From contig JBCCRH010000302.1 of the NCBI GenBank assembly GCA_039208045.1, positions 1 through 7,963 on the forward strand: 7,963 nucleotides of DNA. Direction: 5' to 3'. Made by a program: the position numbers and the translations under genes. The notes beneath the pieces are model-generated. The model was given only the letters and a program-made list of their open reading frames with translations, did not search any database and was not told where the DNA came from. How positions within the stretch are numbered: the stretch's first letter is position 1; the number at the start of each line of letters is the position of its first letter. This DNA comes from JBCCRH01 sp039208045. Its GTDB lineage: Bacteria; Bacteroidota; Bacteroidia; Chitinophagales; Saprospiraceae. Shown one piece after another: positions 7,070 to 7,963 of the stretch.

Positions 7070-7071
7070 GG

Positions 7072-7091
7072 TGTAAGTAATTTTGTAACTA
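7072..7091. repeat. Imperfect direct repeat in the divergent intergenic region
   Basis: TGTAAGTA (7072-7079) and TGTAACTA (7084-7091) match at 7 of 8 bases with a 12-bp period. They lie between the candidate promoter at 7108-7115 and the barrel gene ATG. MocR-family regulators often bind direct repeats, so this is a possible operator, but such short AT-rich repeats also arise by chance. Confidence 0.25.
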
Positions 7092-7107
7092 GTAAAAAAG
7101 AACACGA

Positions 7108-7115
7108 CAAAAATA
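7108..7115 (-). promoter_or_regulatory. Candidate -7 promoter element for the outer-membrane barrel gene
   Basis: The minus strand reads TATTTTTG, a full match to the Bacteroidota -7 consensus TAnnTTTG, in the 102-bp gap between the divergent genes. It ends 38 bases before the ATG at 7069, a comfortable leader length. A matching -33 TTG at the usual spacing is not evident. No equally good element was found for the plus-strand MocR gene. Confidence 0.45.
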
Positions 7116-7171
7116 TGGGCACAATTGGCTACCTTAGCAGTCCACTTTTAGCTTATTAAAGGATACCGGTT

Positions 7172-7963
7172 ATGCTACCTTACAAAACAATTATCCAACT
7201 CCAACGTGCGGCTTCCAAGCCCCTCTACCTACAGCTTGCTGAAGAAATCATCAAGCGCATCACCAGCGGTATGATCCCTGCCAAAACTAAGCTCCCCGGC
7301 GCCCGAAAAATGGCAGGACTTTTAGACGTAAGTCGGAAAACGGTGCTCAGGGCCTACGAAGAACTAGAGGTACAAGCGTGGATCGTTATCGAACCCAACA
7401 GAGGGTGCTTTGTCAGTGCAAAAATGCCGAGTATGCGCCCTAGCAAATTGCCATTGACAGAGGTACGCCATCGAGAAAATAAGCGGCTGGGATTTGAGCT
7501 GGATGATCGTTTTAGCTTCATTACACCCAATGCCCCAAATACCACTCAGGGAGTGATATGCAAGTTAGATGATGGCTATCCCGATGTTCGATTGGCTCCG
7601 CTCAAGGAGCTAGCAAAAAATATGTCCTACCTCGTAAGTACGCCAAAAACCACCCAACTGATGACCTACCATCAGGCGTATCAGGGCGATATACAGCTCC
7701 GCCGAGCGTTGGCTAAATACCTCACCGAAACAAGAGGCATACACGTAGAAGTGTCTAATATCTTGATTACCAGAGGCAGTCTCATGGCTTTTTATCTTCT
7801 CTTTCAAAACCTACTTAGCCCTGGCGACAAAGTAATCGTTGGAAACCCCGGCTTTAATGAAGCACACAATAGTATTCGGCTAGCACAAGGACAGCTCGTC
7901 CGCGTAGCAGTAGACGAGGAAGGTATGGATGTGGATGCTGTGGAGCGCATCTGTAAAAAGGAG
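7172..7963 (+). CDS. MocR-type transcriptional regulator (GntR winged helix plus aminotransferase-like domain), partial
   Basis: The frame is open from the ATG at 7172 to the right edge (264 residues; C-terminus missing). An AAAGGA Shine-Dalgarno-like word (7158-7163) sits 8 bases before the ATG, unusual for this window. Residues 16-82 are a GntR winged helix-turn-helix (KPLYLQLAEEIIKRITSG, LPGARKMAGLLDVSRKTVLRAYEEL, GCFVS). Residues 83-115 are the linker. From about 125 the PLP-dependent aminotransferase class I/II fold begins (DDGYPDVRLAP at 133-143, YQGDIQLRRALAKYL at 170-184, ITRGS at 199-203, LLSPGDKVIVGNPGF at 214-228). Full MocR proteins are about 450-500 residues, so roughly 40% lies outside, including the lysine that would carry PLP. 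Members use PLP or an amino-acid-like ligand as effector; PdxR, which controls PLP synthesis, is the best known, but nothing here identifies this one as PdxR. MocR genes often stand divergent to their targets, which makes the barrel gene the first candidate. Autoregulation is also plausible. Confidence 0.93.
   Translation, partial: MLPYKTIIQLQRAASKPLYLQLAEEIIKRITSGMIPAKTKLPGARKMAGLLDVSRKTVLRAYEELEVQAWIVIEPNRGCFVSAKMPSMRPSKLPLTEVRHRENKRLGFELDDRFSFITPNAPNTTQGVICKLDDGYPDVRLAPLKELAKNMSYLVSTPKTTQLMTYHQAYQGDIQLRRALAKYLTETRGIHVEVSNILITRGSLMAFYLLFQNLLSPGDKVIVGNPGFNEAHNSIRLAQGQLVRVAVDEEGMDVDAVERICKKE

Noticed and set aside
7070..7105. Longer start for the barrel protein at 7105
   Set aside because: The added residues precede a complete signal peptide that begins at 7069, and the ATG would lie almost on top of the candidate -7 element at 7108-7115.
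7610..7807. Minus-strand open frame antisense to the MocR gene
   Set aside because: The plus-strand frame matches the MocR family along its whole visible length; the antisense frame has no recognisable features.
1..7963. CRISPR arrays, tRNA or rRNA genes, insertion sequences, prophage or defence genes
   Set aside because: No spaced repeats, no RNA-gene signatures, no transposase or integrase motifs and no terminal inverted repeats were seen; coding sequence fills almost the whole window.

Overview
The window looks like a chromosomal stretch of a Bacteroidota bacterium. The main evidence is two secreted proteins with C-terminal type A sorting domains of the type IX secretion system (T9SS), preceded by the 'LPVELT-F ... 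YYRLRQ-DFDGQ-EYS' module common in T9SS cargo. Supporting evidence is a CarboxypepD_reg-like/plug/beta-barrel outer-membrane protein, a periplasmic-TPR/LuxR-type regulator of a style common in this phylum, TAnnTTTG-like -7 promoter elements, and mostly absent Shine-Dalgarno sequences. The style suggests Saprospiria (Lewinella-like), but this is inference from sequence style only.

Layout: nearly everything is on the minus strand. Reading in the direction of transcription: a 795-residue outer-membrane beta-barrel protein (7069 to 4682); after 36 bp, a 612-residue membrane-anchored TPR regulator with a cytoplasmic LuxR-like helix-turn-helix (4645 to 2807, GTG start); after 110 bp, a tight three-gene block of exported proteins. 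The block holds a 434-residue T9SS cargo (2696 to 1392), a small Cys-rich T9SS cargo (about 1377 to 595, overlapping or nearly overlapping the previous stop), and a secreted protein that runs off the left edge (591 to beyond 1), 3 bp behind. On the plus strand, divergent from the barrel gene across 102 bp, a MocR-type GntR/aminotransferase regulator starts at 7172 and runs off the right edge.

How they may work together (inference): the membrane-spanning TPR regulator has a periplasmic sensor part and a cytoplasmic DNA-binding domain, and sits between an outer-membrane protein gene and a set of exported-protein genes. It could link an envelope signal to expression of one or both. The MocR regulator is placed as a divergent controller of the barrel gene. 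No RNA genes, mobile elements, CRISPR arrays or gene-free stretches over 300 bp were seen. The least ordinary part is the 1-2696 block: two neighbouring cargos sharing one module and sorting-domain architecture but carrying unrelated heads, one an 8-cysteine domain with a CCC triplet, a possible lipobox and an atypical sorting domain.
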